64,000 nucleotides of DNA from the NCBI GenBank assembly GCA_023078685.1, contig JALGAS010000005.1:1-64000 (forward strand), read 5' to 3'. The position numbers and the translations under genes were made by a program. Of the stretch, positions 46,256-57,709 are shown piece after piece. Positions within the stretch are counted from its first letter, which is position 1. Each line of letters opens with the position of its first letter. The notes below the pieces were generated by a model. It was given only the letters and a program-made list of their open reading frames with translations, was not told the origin of the DNA and ran no database searches. This DNA is from Neopestalotiopsis rosae (lineage: Eukaryota; Ascomycota; Sordariomycetes; Amphisphaeriales; Sporocadaceae).

Positions 46256-47730
46256 ATCCTCGGCTGTACAAGAAAAAGAGCTAGAGATACAGCTTTTATG
46301 TTTTTCCTCATTTCACTGGAAACTCGTCGGGCTGTGGCGCCCTTCATATACCAGGTCCTACAACCCTGCAGAGGACCCCCCATTTCGACGAACTGTTGGA
46401 CTTTCCGTCTTGTTGGCTGTTTCTTACATGCTTCAATGAAGTTCTCCAAACCCTCCCCCCACAAACTTTCGATGCTCCCCGGACCCCAGTCCCATCACGC
46501 GGGGAAGTTTCATGGTTTGGATGAAAAATTGGGCAATTCCCCGGGCATGGTGTTTCTTGGCTTGGCTTGGCTCTCCAGTTAGAGCGTACCAAGAAACTTG
46601 GCAGTATGACACTGCATACGGTAACGAGCTGGCGGGCTTTCTGTGGGGATTTTGATTCGTAAGATAGCGACCTGATGGCTCCTCGTCTGCCAAATCAATG
46701 GGCCTTGCAGCTCACATGGCTTGCGCTATCGGGGAGACTTGGAGAGGATGAGCATGGACTTGAGATGTTGCCGGGGCCAGATGTCTGAGTTTTTGATATT
46801 ATGCCGCACTGAGACCAGCCGCGTCTTGCCGCAGCAGACTAGTGCCGGGACTTCTGGCCAGCTGTGGCCAGACATTATCTACACAATGATCACGATAAAA
46901 GTATCTGGGATAAATGGCACCATAACAGCTTACTCGCGACAGTTCGCCTCTTAGCTCAACATCCAGTTCCCAGCCACCCATCCAGCGCCATCTCATCTAA
47001 CCAGGGTTTGAAACTGAAGATGGCAAGCTTGGCACGATTCCATGTCAACTGCAGCAATGATCTCGGGACTTTGAAGCATAGTGATGAGGCTGGCGCTCCG
47101 TGGCGCATACAAGCAATAGATTCAAGAGTCTAGCTTCCTTGGCACCCACAGCCATCGCAGGCATGCCGAGGAACGGTTCGTACAAATTACATACATACCA
47201 TTGCAACGTTGCCGGGACTTTTCACACTCGCTGAAAACATGGTGAGATGAATGTTTAGGGAGCGGTGCTTCAAGGTTGCAATTCGCGGTCCCAACGCAGC
47301 GGCACGCATAGAGATGTCGCAATGGGAAAATCTTCCGCGTTGAAGAGGTCTAGATTCGTGGATACACTAAGCGAGTACAAGTCTGCCAAAAACGGCAGGA
47401 ATCAATCCGGATTTAAGAATATGCACATCGCAAAAGCAGAGTAGAAAAAAGGTACAATGTAGCAAAATGCATTTTTTCTTACACGTGTTATCATAACACG
47501 GGTGTCACAGTCAACATGTCATCACTTTACACACCTCTCCTTGTCCAACGTGGTTCTGAAGCACATCATTTTGACGCGTTTCATACCGATGGAAAGGACA
47601 TTTACCTCAAGAATGTGTGCCCCTCTTGGTCCAATTTTCTATAACTATATTCATAGGCCAGAGTTATGAGTAGTTTGTACTTGGTAACCACTATTCGCGA
47701 GACAGGTTTAATAGCAACCAGAATTCCATT
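46256..47730. other. Intergenic, upstream of JEN-type permease
   Basis: About 1.5 kb without a supported gene. The part next to the permease holds a dense CreA-type site cluster (46457-46544). Further right, the sequence is AT-rich toward the 3' end of the Hsp70-like gene, with nothing else recognised. Confidence 0.5.
46457..46544. promoter_or_regulatory. Cluster of five CreA/CRE1-type sites
   Basis: Strings matching SYGGRG: GTGGGG (minus, 46457-46462), CCGGGG (minus, 46477-46482), CTGGGG (minus, 46484-46489), GCGGGG (plus, 46499-46504) and CCGGGG (minus, 46539-46544). They lie 200-290 bp upstream of the permease ATG. The second and third are only 1 bp apart, the arrangement usually needed for strong CreA binding. 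Confidence 0.6.
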
Positions 47731-49849
47731 TTATATCTCGCATTCCGCAAATTCGGCAATCTTCTGGCCCATTGAAAAAGCCTCGCCCGAAACAGTGGCT
47801 CCCTCAACTTTGATGTGCCATTCATAGTGAAAAGCGCGAACGTCTTCGCCCCATCCATTTTTCTCAACTGGCAATTTATCGGCGGAGACTGGTGTCGTCA
47901 ACATGACTACTCGTCCAGTCTGTCTGATTTCTGATTCAGCAGGTAGATATCTTGTCGGCGGCTCCATGCTTAGAGACTCGAGGATAGAAGCTGTATGGGT
48001 ATAGTGACCCTTTGTGTCCATAGGAAGGGAAATGGTGTATTGTTTCTTATGGATGTGTGTGTTGACATCCTGTCCTCGTCTGACGAGCCAGGCCATTTTG
48101 TCGTGAATCACGTAACCGCCCTCGTCATTATCCCATTCTGCATGTTCAAATTCTTCGGCAGTGCATTCGTCTCCTAGGTGGAGGTCGTGAGACCATCCCT
48201 GACTGATCCTCGGTTTTCGGGATAAGACTGGATTTGCTGGGGCACCCGGATTGTCTTCGTAGGCACAAATTTCTATCGCCTTGCCAAGAGCTGCCCCTCG
48301 GCAGATGGCTGACCAACTGGCACAAATCAGCCTTTGCAAATTCCCACATTTTCATTTTCTTTGTGATATACTCACGGCTCATCTCTCGACCCTTTGATCA
48401 CAATGCTCTTTGGAAACTTCTCGCAAACTGTATTGTAAAGGAGCTGGCAACGTCCGAACCCTCCCACGAGAAATATGTACTAATATAAGGGTTAGCATAT
48501 TCCATATTGCCAAGAAACAGGTGCTTCTGGTTATACCTTTGGGACAGTGCCTGTAGCACTGACAACGCCCTTGATCTGCTTGCTCAGGAGCTTGATGATC
48601 TTTTCCAATACTTTACGGAAGCAAGCCGTAATCTGCTTTGCATTCAAGTCGATATTACGACCCTGGAGACCAAACGGCATCGTCATGCTCGAGCTACATA
48701 CATTGCGCTTGATGCAATGCTCCCAGTCGGTGGAAAACGCTTTCTCAATAGCTTCTGTTTGTAAGTTTTCCCAGAACTCAGGACCAAAATGAACGTTGAA
48801 ACGGCCTTTGACAAGCTTGGAGAATTCTTCATCGACGAAAATAGCACCACAAAGTGCGCCTAACACATGGCTTAACGATGGATTTTCCAACGGTAAAGAA
48901 GATACGCACCGTCACCCTCGACACATTCTTTGAGTTCATTGGTTTCTGAATTGAGAAGTGTGTAAGAAATCACATCCTAGCCATATTTAGTCTCAAGATG
49001 GAAATATAGTACATGGCAATATCAATTACCACTGTGCCGCCTGTGTTTACTTATTAGCATCGCTCACGGGCTCCATCTCAGGCTGTAACATACCGCCACA
49101 ATCGCACACCAAAATCGTGTCTCCGTTACTGGGTTCCTTCCGATGCCAATTCACAGAATGTAAAATTGCATGCGCAGCAGCTTCGGGTTCTGATGTCATG
49201 GAGAAGGAGACGTCACCACGTGTCGTGGAACTCAGAATTCCGGCGCGCTCTGCCGCGTTTTGCATCCTCTGGCGAGCGTAGCTCTTCCAAATAGCAGGAA
49301 CGGTCAGAACGATGTGGTAATAACAGTCATCCACGAGGGAAGCGCCTTCTTGCCCTTTGATCTTGGCGATGGTATGGCGCCATAGCTCCCTCACTAAGCA
49401 ATTTTTTCAATTAGTACATGTAACTTCCGGGGTAGTGATGACAATTGATATCAGAATCTGTTGCACTTACAATAGTCGGATACAACGTCGATGGCGTTCT
49501 TTTTCAAGCCATGGATGAGTTTTCGAGCAGTGCTAAGATGCTCGGATTGGTTTTGCTGCAGATAGTGCGGCAGGTCTTGCTCCTCAAGTAGAAGCAATTT
49601 GACCCATTGTATGGGCTGCATCTTGCCAGATGCGAGGTTACCCCATTTGATCGTCCCATCCTCTTGATACCCAACTTTTGTCGGGACCTTGGGCATTTCT
49701 CCTTCGTGCGGAAAAATAGCTGGCCATTCGCAAATCACTTGGACCTCGCGCGATTCTGGCTCGTTGCGACCAAGCCAGTATGCAACACCAGAGTAAGTGG
49801 TGCCAAAATCGATCGCAATGACCAACTTTCGAGGTTTGAGCGTCGTCAT
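47731..49849 (-). CDS. Hsp70-like (HSPA12-type) ATPase-fold protein
   Basis: Seven exons in transcript order: 49849-49471, 49393-49094, 49040-49030, 48976-48910, 48859-48537, 48479-48376, 48316-47731; 589 residues. Actin/Hsp70 nucleotide-binding motifs are VIAIDFGTTYSGVAYW near the N-terminus, LVCDCGGGTVDVISY as the second phosphate loop, and FLVGGFGRCQLL as the adenosine motif, followed by WSAICRGAALGKAI. The third exon is only 11 nt and supplies GGTV of the phosphate loop. There is no canonical Hsp70 peptide-binding domain; the C-terminal about 200 residues are divergent, as in fungal HSPA12-like proteins. The substrate is unknown. The ATG at 49849 is the first in the frame. Confidence 0.9.
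49030..49040 (-). other. 11-nt microexon of the Hsp70-like gene
   Basis: Reads GCGGCACAGTG on the minus strand, flanked by an ACAG acceptor and a GTAATT donor; both neighbouring introns are 53 nt. It joins with single flanking bases to encode GGTV in DCGGGTVDV, a motif present in every active Hsp70 ATPase. Skipping it breaks both the motif and the reading frame. Confidence 0.85.
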
Positions 49850-50317
49850 GATATTTGACGTCTCGTGATGTGTCTTGAACGAGGCCAGAAATATGATGAG
49901 TAAGGCAGTGACAGTGACCGAGAACGGCGTGGCAAGAGTCGTCAAGTCTTCCTTACCTAATAGGTAGCTTTCGTCGGCGGCAGGGTTTTTTTTTTTTTTA
50001 TTTCGAGGGGAAATTAATGGTTCAGGCGTGACTGCTACCCGAGTGTATGATGTTGTAGGAAGTGTTTAATTGGCAAGAGGTTTGGGCCACAAAAGATTTT
50101 CACTGGACTGGGAAAATGGTGATTGGGAAAATTTGACGTGGGCGCTGAAAAGGTAAGTTGCGCGCAATTTTAATTCCAAGTGAGGCAGTTAGTGGAAGGA
50201 AATGGCGGAAAATGTTTGCAGTGTAGCTCCTCGATTATTCAAGTGATAGAAACAGTAATCTGATCAAGGCAGATACCTACCTGGCTTCGACGTTTGCAAC
50301 GCAACGCAGCTCGTCTG
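49850..50317. promoter_or_regulatory. Bidirectional promoter, Hsp70-like and coiled-coil genes
   Basis: 468 bp between divergent start codons. It holds a run of about 15 T near 49986-50000. No clear heat-shock element arrays were seen. Confidence 0.45.
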
Positions 50318-52315
50318 ATGCCACAACCTGCCAAGGTAAGTTTCACGAGGCAATACTTGTCAATTTCTCTGTGAGAATCTCTGAAAAGTCGAATTTTCAT
50401 GTTTTTATAGGCATCAGGCTCTTTCCACAATGGAGCAGTTGCACGGTTAGGTCAAAGCTCAAGTTCATTTTCCAACAATCAAAAACCATTTGATCGCCGC
50501 TCTTGCCTCGGTCTTCATATCACGAATCATCATATTACACAGCGGTGGACCTGGACCTCACCACACCACCTTCCACACACTACGCATCCAAAGCAAATCG
50601 GGCACATACTCCCAACTCGTATGCATCCGCAAGAAGTCGTCATGGAACCCCCCTGGGTGCCTTGTCACTCCCTCATTCGTTCGGACGCAATTATCCGCAA
50701 GAACAAGAGATTTAATGATCTTGAGACTGCCGATCTGCCAGTACAACACCGCGACAAGATGCACAAGACAGATCCGACCGCTGAGAGCCCTCCAGATAGT
50801 GGTGGGGGTGAAGTTGTAGGTATTCACCTTTTACTCTTGTTCTCCAACGTCCGATAGGGATTAACATCTGCTGACTCTTTGGCGCCACCTTCAGAATCCT
50901 CTCGGCAATTGCGAACGCAATGGAAGCTACGACAACAGGTCGACCAATGACATACCCTCACATCACGGTCGATCCTCCGAGGCATATGAAGCGATAATTA
51001 CAACCATTGAAAATAACAAAAGTCAATTGATATCCCTCAGAGAAGCTCATGAAGCTGATATCCAAGACCAAAGAGACTGCATCAAGAAGCTTAAAGACTA
51101 CATCAAGCAACTTGAGTCTCGAGTCAAACCAGGCTCCGACCAACACCCATCGCTTGAGGTGGAAGGAGCGATGATGCATTCTGATCCACTGGTATTCTCA
51201 GTCGTTGAGGCCCCTTTGCGAGTCGAGGATAATGCCATTCAGGCAATGAAGCAACAAAGAGACGAGGCCCTACAGCAGAAGCAAGAAGCCGAAAGAACCC
51301 TGGATGAGGAACGGGTCCGTTTTCAGAAAGAAGCCAAAGACGCATACGATAAGGCAGAGGCGAAACTGCATAAGAGCCAGTGTACTATCACACGGCAAGA
51401 TATATTGCATCAATGGCAAGCGCTGGTCAACGAGATTGAGAATCTCGTGAGCAGACAGTTCAGCGGACGTCCCTTCTACGTGCCCATAACCAGCCAACAG
51501 CAACATTTGTTCGGAATGTTTGTACAGAACTACGAACAGCAGCTCAGAGATGGACGACTCAAGCCACTGCTCTTAAAAGGTGCAATCTGGCATGAAATGA
51601 TTAGCAGAATGCTATCCAGCCCAACATCGACATTTCAGGTTCATATGGGCATGGCAATGGATGACATCCAGAAGCAAATAGTGGGGATGCCTTGTACTTC
51701 TTTCAAGATGATTGATAAAGAGGCGGCGTTCCAGAGACAGGGTATTGGCAAATCTACCTACATGATGTGACACTCTTGCTGACAGGCGCTTACTTAGGTA
51801 TTGAGCTGAAGCTTGACTCTTCGCGCCGGGCAAGGCAGTTCCAATCCTTTCGGGCCCATGTTGGCCAATTTCTTCGAGACATATCCCCCGAAGATTACAC
51901 TTCTGATACCATCAGTCAAGATCTTCAAGTTCAAATGGGAAAAACTTTCATACGATACGCAACGACAGATAACGAGGAAGAGTTGCGAGGCTCATTCCGT
52001 GGCGTCGTAAATCAAACTCGTGCCCTCGCGTCGCTCCTCTCCCAATGCAACGACCAGTACGTCGTTTGTTTGCCGACGGTGCATGAGCTCAAGGAGCTGC
52101 CAAGGGGTTTGCCAATGCTCAACAAGCCAGGATCCAAAACCAAGTATTATGGTCTCACATATCGTGAGACCTATATGGAGGAGCTTCGAAACGCCCAACG
52201 GATCAATGGGGATAAGATCTCGCAATCAGTATCCCCTGCATTGATCAGATACTCAGCAAAGTCAGAAACTTACAAAGAGGGAGAGGTTATCGTAAAGGCC
52301 AAAGTGTGCCGCTAA
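50318..52315 (+). CDS. Coiled-coil protein of unknown function
   Basis: Four exons: 50318-50335, 50411-50815, 50895-51741, 51786-52315; 599 residues. The first exon encodes only MPQPAK and has a perfect GTAAGT donor; the second opens with ASGSFHNGAV. Residues about 6-160 are polar and low-complexity. Two heptad-rich stretches follow, around SQLISLREAHEADIQDQ to KQLESRV, and around AIQAMKQQRDEALQQKQ to AEAKLHKSQ. The C-terminal half (HQWQALVNEIENLVSRQ, GRPFYVPITSQQQHLF, MTLRAG-side frame excluded) is helical with no known domain. It is head to head with the Hsp70-like gene. The family is not recognised. The frame of exon 2 is the least certain part, since two other frames are also open there. 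Confidence 0.7.
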
Positions 52316-53239
52316 GAGAGGCAACAACGTTGTGCCTGTATCGCAGTGGAGATTGAAGCTCTAAGCTTTCAAAACGTCCATAGAAAGGCGCAAAGGCAGG
52401 GGCTCGTAGTTACAAGAGTCTTCTCCGAATTCACAACAGCTTGAAGCTCACGCATATATGAGAGGTTGGGTTTAAAGGTGAAACATCTGGTGATATGCTG
52501 TAGTAATGAATCCCTTGCGCGGATGCATACTAACCCAGTGGTGTACCCCATCCTATTGTTCTCATGACGAAGCGATCACTGGCAATGGGCTATAATTGCG
52601 GCACAAACTGTTTTCGACCAGATCACGTTAGGCAACATATTATTCAACCTCTCCGTACTTCACCCGGAAAAAAAGAAGACAAGGACGGCACTGGACGTGT
52701 CAACACAATATTGTAGTCGAGTTGGCATTTGACTTAGAGGGCTCCGCAGTATCAGGCCCCGCTAGGCCAAGCTGTAGATGCAGCTCCGAGCCGCTGATCC
52801 ACTCGTGGGGACTGTGAACCGATCAGATCTAACCATATCGGCATTTTCGACCAATCAGGTAACGGCTTTTCAAATAGACTTGCGAGTCGTCATCGACTTC
52901 GTCATAGAGTCTTGTAACAGACAAAAATACTAGACAGCCACCAGCTTGTGCTTTGCCTTCGATCCTGACTTTCAGTGAATCACATGTTTGATGGGTGGTC
53001 ATTGGTGAGCAGCCCCCTTTCGGGGTGGTTCGAAGCAAGAGCGCCAGGTGATGATGATGCCATGAGTTTTTGTTCGCTTATGTAGATATTGGGATACTTA
53101 AACCAAGAAAGTTTCTCGTACGACTCACTGAGTTTGCCTTGACACCACATCTTTGCATCCCGTATTGTAATCACATCTCATGGAAACTATTCAAAAAATT
53201 GTCTCCGCTCCCATCAACACCTTACAAACGACATTCAAT
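52316..53239. other. Intergenic, upstream of catalase
   Basis: About 920 bp without a supported gene; contains the 3' end of the coiled-coil gene and the catalase promoter. Nothing else recognised. Confidence 0.45.
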
Positions 53240-55219
53240 ATGGCGCCCTCGGCAGATACATCTTTCGCTGCACACTCGTCTGCACAATTTGCTTCTTATG
53301 AGAAAGACCGACAATTAACTTCTCAGGACACCATCTACGCTACAAGGTGAATAATCTTGCGGATTCCACTTTGCCGTGCATCTTGTTAATGAGTTCCAGC
53401 AATGGCGTCCCGATGCCCCATCCCTACGAAACTCAGCGAGTCGGCGAGAACGGTCCTCTTCTGCTTCAAGATTTCCATCTGATTGATCTTCTATCGCATT
53501 TCGATCGTGAACGTATTCCCGAGAGAGTTGTACACGCCAAGGGCAGTGGTGCTCATGGCTTCTTCGAGTGTACCAACCCCATCCCCGAGCTTACACAGGC
53601 CGACCTCTTCTCCACAAAAGGCAAAAAGTGTGCTGTCACAGCTCGTTTCTCGACTGTAGGCGGAGAGTCTGGTTCACACGACTGCGCTCGAGACCCACGA
53701 GGTTTCTCTGTCAAGTTCAGGACGGATGATGGCAATTGGGACATGGTTGCCAACAATACGCCGGTATTCTTCTTGCGTGACCCTGCAAAGTTCCCACACT
53801 TCATTCATGTAAGTTCTATTGTTCCACTTTCTTAATTATCTCTGCATGGTTTGTTCGGATGGTGCAGATCCGGACAGCCCAATATGCAGGCCCATCTCGC
53901 TTGCTAGGAAGCGTTGGCGCTACCATTACTTCTGAATTATTCCAGCTCGTCCATGGCCAGTACTCAGAAGCTAACATTCAACTTACTAGACTCAAAAGAG
54001 AGATCCTGCTACTCACCTCACACATGCTGATGACTCAACAATGTTTTGGGACTATTTGTCGCAGAATCCAGAATCGATCCACCAGGTCATGATTCTCATG
54101 GGAGACCGTGGTATTCCGGACGGCTACAGATTTATGCACGGATACTCTGGCCACACTTTGAAGTTTGTAAACAAGCAAAGCGATTGGGTCTACACTCAGG
54201 TGCACTTCAAGTCGCAGCAAGGTACCAAGTTCATCACGCAGGAAGATTCGGCAAATTATTCTCCCGACTACTCTCAAAAGGACTTGTACGAAGCCATTGA
54301 ACGCGGAGAATATCCCAAATGGGATGTTTCGATCCAGACAATGACGTCGAAGCAGGCCGAAGAGATTTGGAAGAACCAAGGCATCAATGTGTTCGACTTG
54401 ACCCACGTGTGGCCACAGGGTCAATTTCCATTGACGAAGGTGGGAGAGTTTACGCTCAACGAGAATGCAAGAAACTACTTTGCAGAGGTGGAGCAGGTAG
54501 CTTTCAACCCCTCGCATCTGGTGCCTGGTATCGAGCCATCAGCAGATCCTGTTTTGCAGTCGCGACTGTTCTCCTACGCGGATACACATCGACACAGACT
54601 AGGTGTCAACTACCAGCAGCTTCCTGTCAATGCGCCACGCACCGCTTTCAAGTATGGCAATTTCCAGCGGGATGGACAGATGGCCTTCTTCAATCAAGGC
54701 TCCCGACCGAATTATCTCAGTTCCATTGAGCCGATCAAGTTCAAGCCTCGCAGTGTGGACTTGGACAAGACCCACGGCCAGTTTGTCGGCGATGCCGTAA
54801 CATTCTTATCGGAAATCCGACCAGAAGACTTCAATGCTCCTCGAGCTTTGTGGCAGCGGGTATTTGATGAGCCCGCTCGCGAGCGCTTCATCAACAATGT
54901 TTCTGGAAAAATGGAACTTTGCAAGGATAAAGAGATTCTCAAACGACAGATTGCGATTTTTCGCGAAGTCGATGATGATATTGCTAAGAGATTGGAAAAA
55001 GCTACTGGTATCAAAGGTTATGATGGTATCTCAAGCCTGGCATTCAACGGTACACATAACGGCATGACGAAAGATTCGAAGTTGATGTTCGCCAACGGCA
55101 TCATTGCTCCTCAGGGTACCAAGCTTGGTCACAATAACGGTGCGCCTCGAAGTGGTGATATTCATAATCACATGAACGGCACCAATGGTACGAATGGTAC
55201 TAACGGCATTCGTGTGTAA
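53240..55219 (+). CDS. Monofunctional heme catalase, small-subunit type
   Basis: Three exons: 53240-53346, 53400-53808, 53990-55219; 581 residues. The catalytic histidine region is RVVHAKGSGAHGFFE. NNTPVFFLRDPAKFPHFIH gives the catalytic Asn context. The proximal heme-ligand tyrosine lies in SRLFSYADTHRHRLG, the catalase signature. The order and length fit a small-subunit catalase that splits hydrogen peroxide to water and oxygen. There is no secretion signal and no C-terminal SKL; the tail is asparagine-rich with NGT repeats. The second intron (181 nt) is long for this genome and contains internal splice-like sites. Confidence 0.95.
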
Positions 55220-55763
55220 TATTGGGTAGTATAGGTTGTAAGAAGTACGATCGTTGAAGCAAAGCAAAGATGCCAATTTGAAATAACTATATACGTGGCC
55301 AAAGCAATCATACGGCGTTAGTTTTATTGATTATACATACTACATGCAAAGCATTTCAAATACATAGCACAGCTGGTCAAATTTTGTGAAACATCTTTTC
55401 TGAAAGTCGTTGACTTCCTCGAGCTTTGGGGAGAGGTATACGCAATTTCTCTAGCTCCCTCGTGTTCTCTGTCCTTGTTCATTTTCTCCCTCTTTTCCTT
55501 TTTTTTCCCCCTCAAAATGACGAAGAATTTTATGGAGAGTTCTCGCAATGGCATCGCATGATCCATGTACAAAGCCTGCGGTCAAATGGTTGCAGCATAA
55601 ATTCCTTGTCGCTAAATTGTGCGCCAGGCAGGAATCGCACATGATGGACCCCCAACACTTTCAAAGGATAATCAACCCTTGATATGCAGACGAAGCCCAT
55701 TTATATTGTTTGACGTCTAATGACGCAGCTCGTATAATTGTGAAAAGGCGTCTACTCTGTAAG
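55220..55763. terminator. Convergent 3' region
   Basis: About 540 bp between the convergent stops of the catalase and the MFS exporter; includes a CT-rich tract near 55470-55515. No gene supported. Confidence 0.4.
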
Positions 55764-57709
55764 CTATTCAAACCGAGGACTCTCGTTCCTGGGTCCACCG
55801 ACAGCATTTTGAGCATCATCGGCATTTTGCCTCCTCTTCTCCGGCTTTTCAGACCCTCCTTCGACTATGGTGTCTGGGGACGATGGTGCAGACGAGACTC
55901 TTGATGTAGAACGACTAACTTCCGCCTCATCTTGCTCTGTCTCACTGTCACTGGAATCATTTGTGGGCGCAAATTTGGATCGACGTCGAATACGTGCCCC
56001 ATACTTGAAAAACGCGAATGGTATGACGGCCAGCAGTGTGGCGACTCCGCCTATGAGCGAACCTCCGCCTCCGATCCCGAGGGCATCAAACATATAGGTC
56101 GTGAAGAGCGGAGCGGCGGCTCCGCAGGCGGACCTGGCCACAGTATTGGCAGCGATGGCCGACGCGGCATACATTAGATAGGCATCGACAAGATAATTGA
56201 GAAACCCGACAAATATAAGCATTAATGAGGTAGCCAAAAACACCCCAGCAAGTGTCGGCACAATCCAGTGAATGGAACTTCTGGTAGTCAGTAAGATTCA
56301 ATGGCTTTCTTTTTGCACAACTCACTTGAACTCAGCAGTCCAGGCAAACCAAAACATGGTCACTGCAAATCCAACTCCTCCAATCATTGCCAATGGTAAT
56401 CGATCCTCGGGGGTAAGTTCCTGGCCTTCGGCAACCTTTCGGGCTTTGTATTTAGAATCGACCATCACAACACCAGCGCCGATAAGCGCGCCGATAGCTA
56501 ATTGTCTTAGTTGGGTAAACAAGAAGGAACAGAACGACAACTTACCTGTACCGAGCAAAGGCAGCTCACCAACGCCAGCATTCCAACCGCGTCTTTCTTG
56601 GAAGACTATGGGATATATCGAGAAAAGCATGTAAAGAAGCGTGTAGACAATGGACATGTATACAGCCACCAGGAACGAGATTGGATCAAACAGAATAATC
56701 CATGGTCGCGTCAGCGCTATTTTGTACGAATCAAAGAGCGTACGATCCGAATCTTCCACTGGGGCTTTAATCTCCTCGCAGCCTGGTATTTTAGCCCTTC
56801 TAATACGCCGCGCTCTGTTGCGGAGGATAGCTGGCCCAAATGTCTCGGGAATGGTGAACATGATGATGGCGGTCACTCCGCCTAACCAAAGAAGAACGTA
56901 AAAGCTCCATCTCCAGTCTTTGGTGAGCTGCAAAAAGCCTGCAACCTAGATCGGTACATTCATTAGCTACATGACAAAATGATGCCATCGTTGATACTCA
57001 CGACCGGCCCCAATGCTGGACCAACCCAGACCATGCATGAAAATGCAGCCATTGCATTTCCACGCTCAACGGGACCCCAGAGATCAGCAAGGACGCCCGG
57101 CGCATTACTAAGGGGTGCGCTGACAAAGGTGCCTGTCAAGAAGCGCCCGACCAAGAGGCTCCCAAAGTTTGGGGCAAAGGCACACAAGAAATTGAATGCA
57201 ATATACGCGATAAAGGTAGAGTAGAAGACCCAACGGCGGCCATAAAACTGCCGGTTCTCTTGGTAAGTCCAACAACCAAGGTCTGGGTGTGGTCAAATAC
57301 TCACCTCGGACAGTGGCGCGAAAACTAAGGGCCCAGCACAATATCCCAGGAGAAACAAGGTGATGGTCAGACCAGCAACCTCTTCCGAGACACCAAAGTC
57401 TTCGGCGATGCTCTTCAGCATAATTAGAACTAGTACCATGAGTGTAGGAAGAAGAGAGATGACTGAACTAACCGGAAAACACCCCGACGGCGACGAAGAG
57501 GCAAATGTAGCGTTCACAACGAGCAATACAGACGCAAATGTTACATACCAGCGTCGAGCCGTTGACCAGTTGTGAGGATTTTCGACATCATCGGGCGAGA
57601 AATCGACTTGGCCTTTGTCATTGATAAATGGCTTTTCACTGCTTTCAAGGTCGCCCGTTCGATACGGCTTGGCGGTTGGCCGGGAAAGTATGCGCGCGAG
57701 GCTCGACAT
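55764..57709 (-). CDS. MFS exporter, DHA1 (drug/polyamine) family
   Basis: Six exons in transcript order: 57709-57473, 57412-57305, 57247-57002, 56945-56546, 56497-56326, 56277-55764; 558 residues. Typical DHA1 features are PHNWSTARRWYVTF before helix 1, FYGRRWVFY as the loop 2-3 motif, and GRFLTGTFVSAPLSNAPGVLADLW with the motif C region WVGPALGPVVAGFL. The family uses the proton gradient to expel drugs, toxins or polyamines at the plasma membrane. The C-terminal 90 residues are Ser/Asp/Glu-rich and cytoplasmic. The first intron is 60 nt, in phase and stop-free, so retaining it would add 20 hydrophobic residues. Confidence 0.9.

Noticed and set aside
53859..54092. Frame inside the catalase intron and exon 3 (…TRLKREILLLTSH…)
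   Set aside because: It is the plus-one shadow of the catalase exon, whose correct frame reads TQKRDPATHLTHADD.
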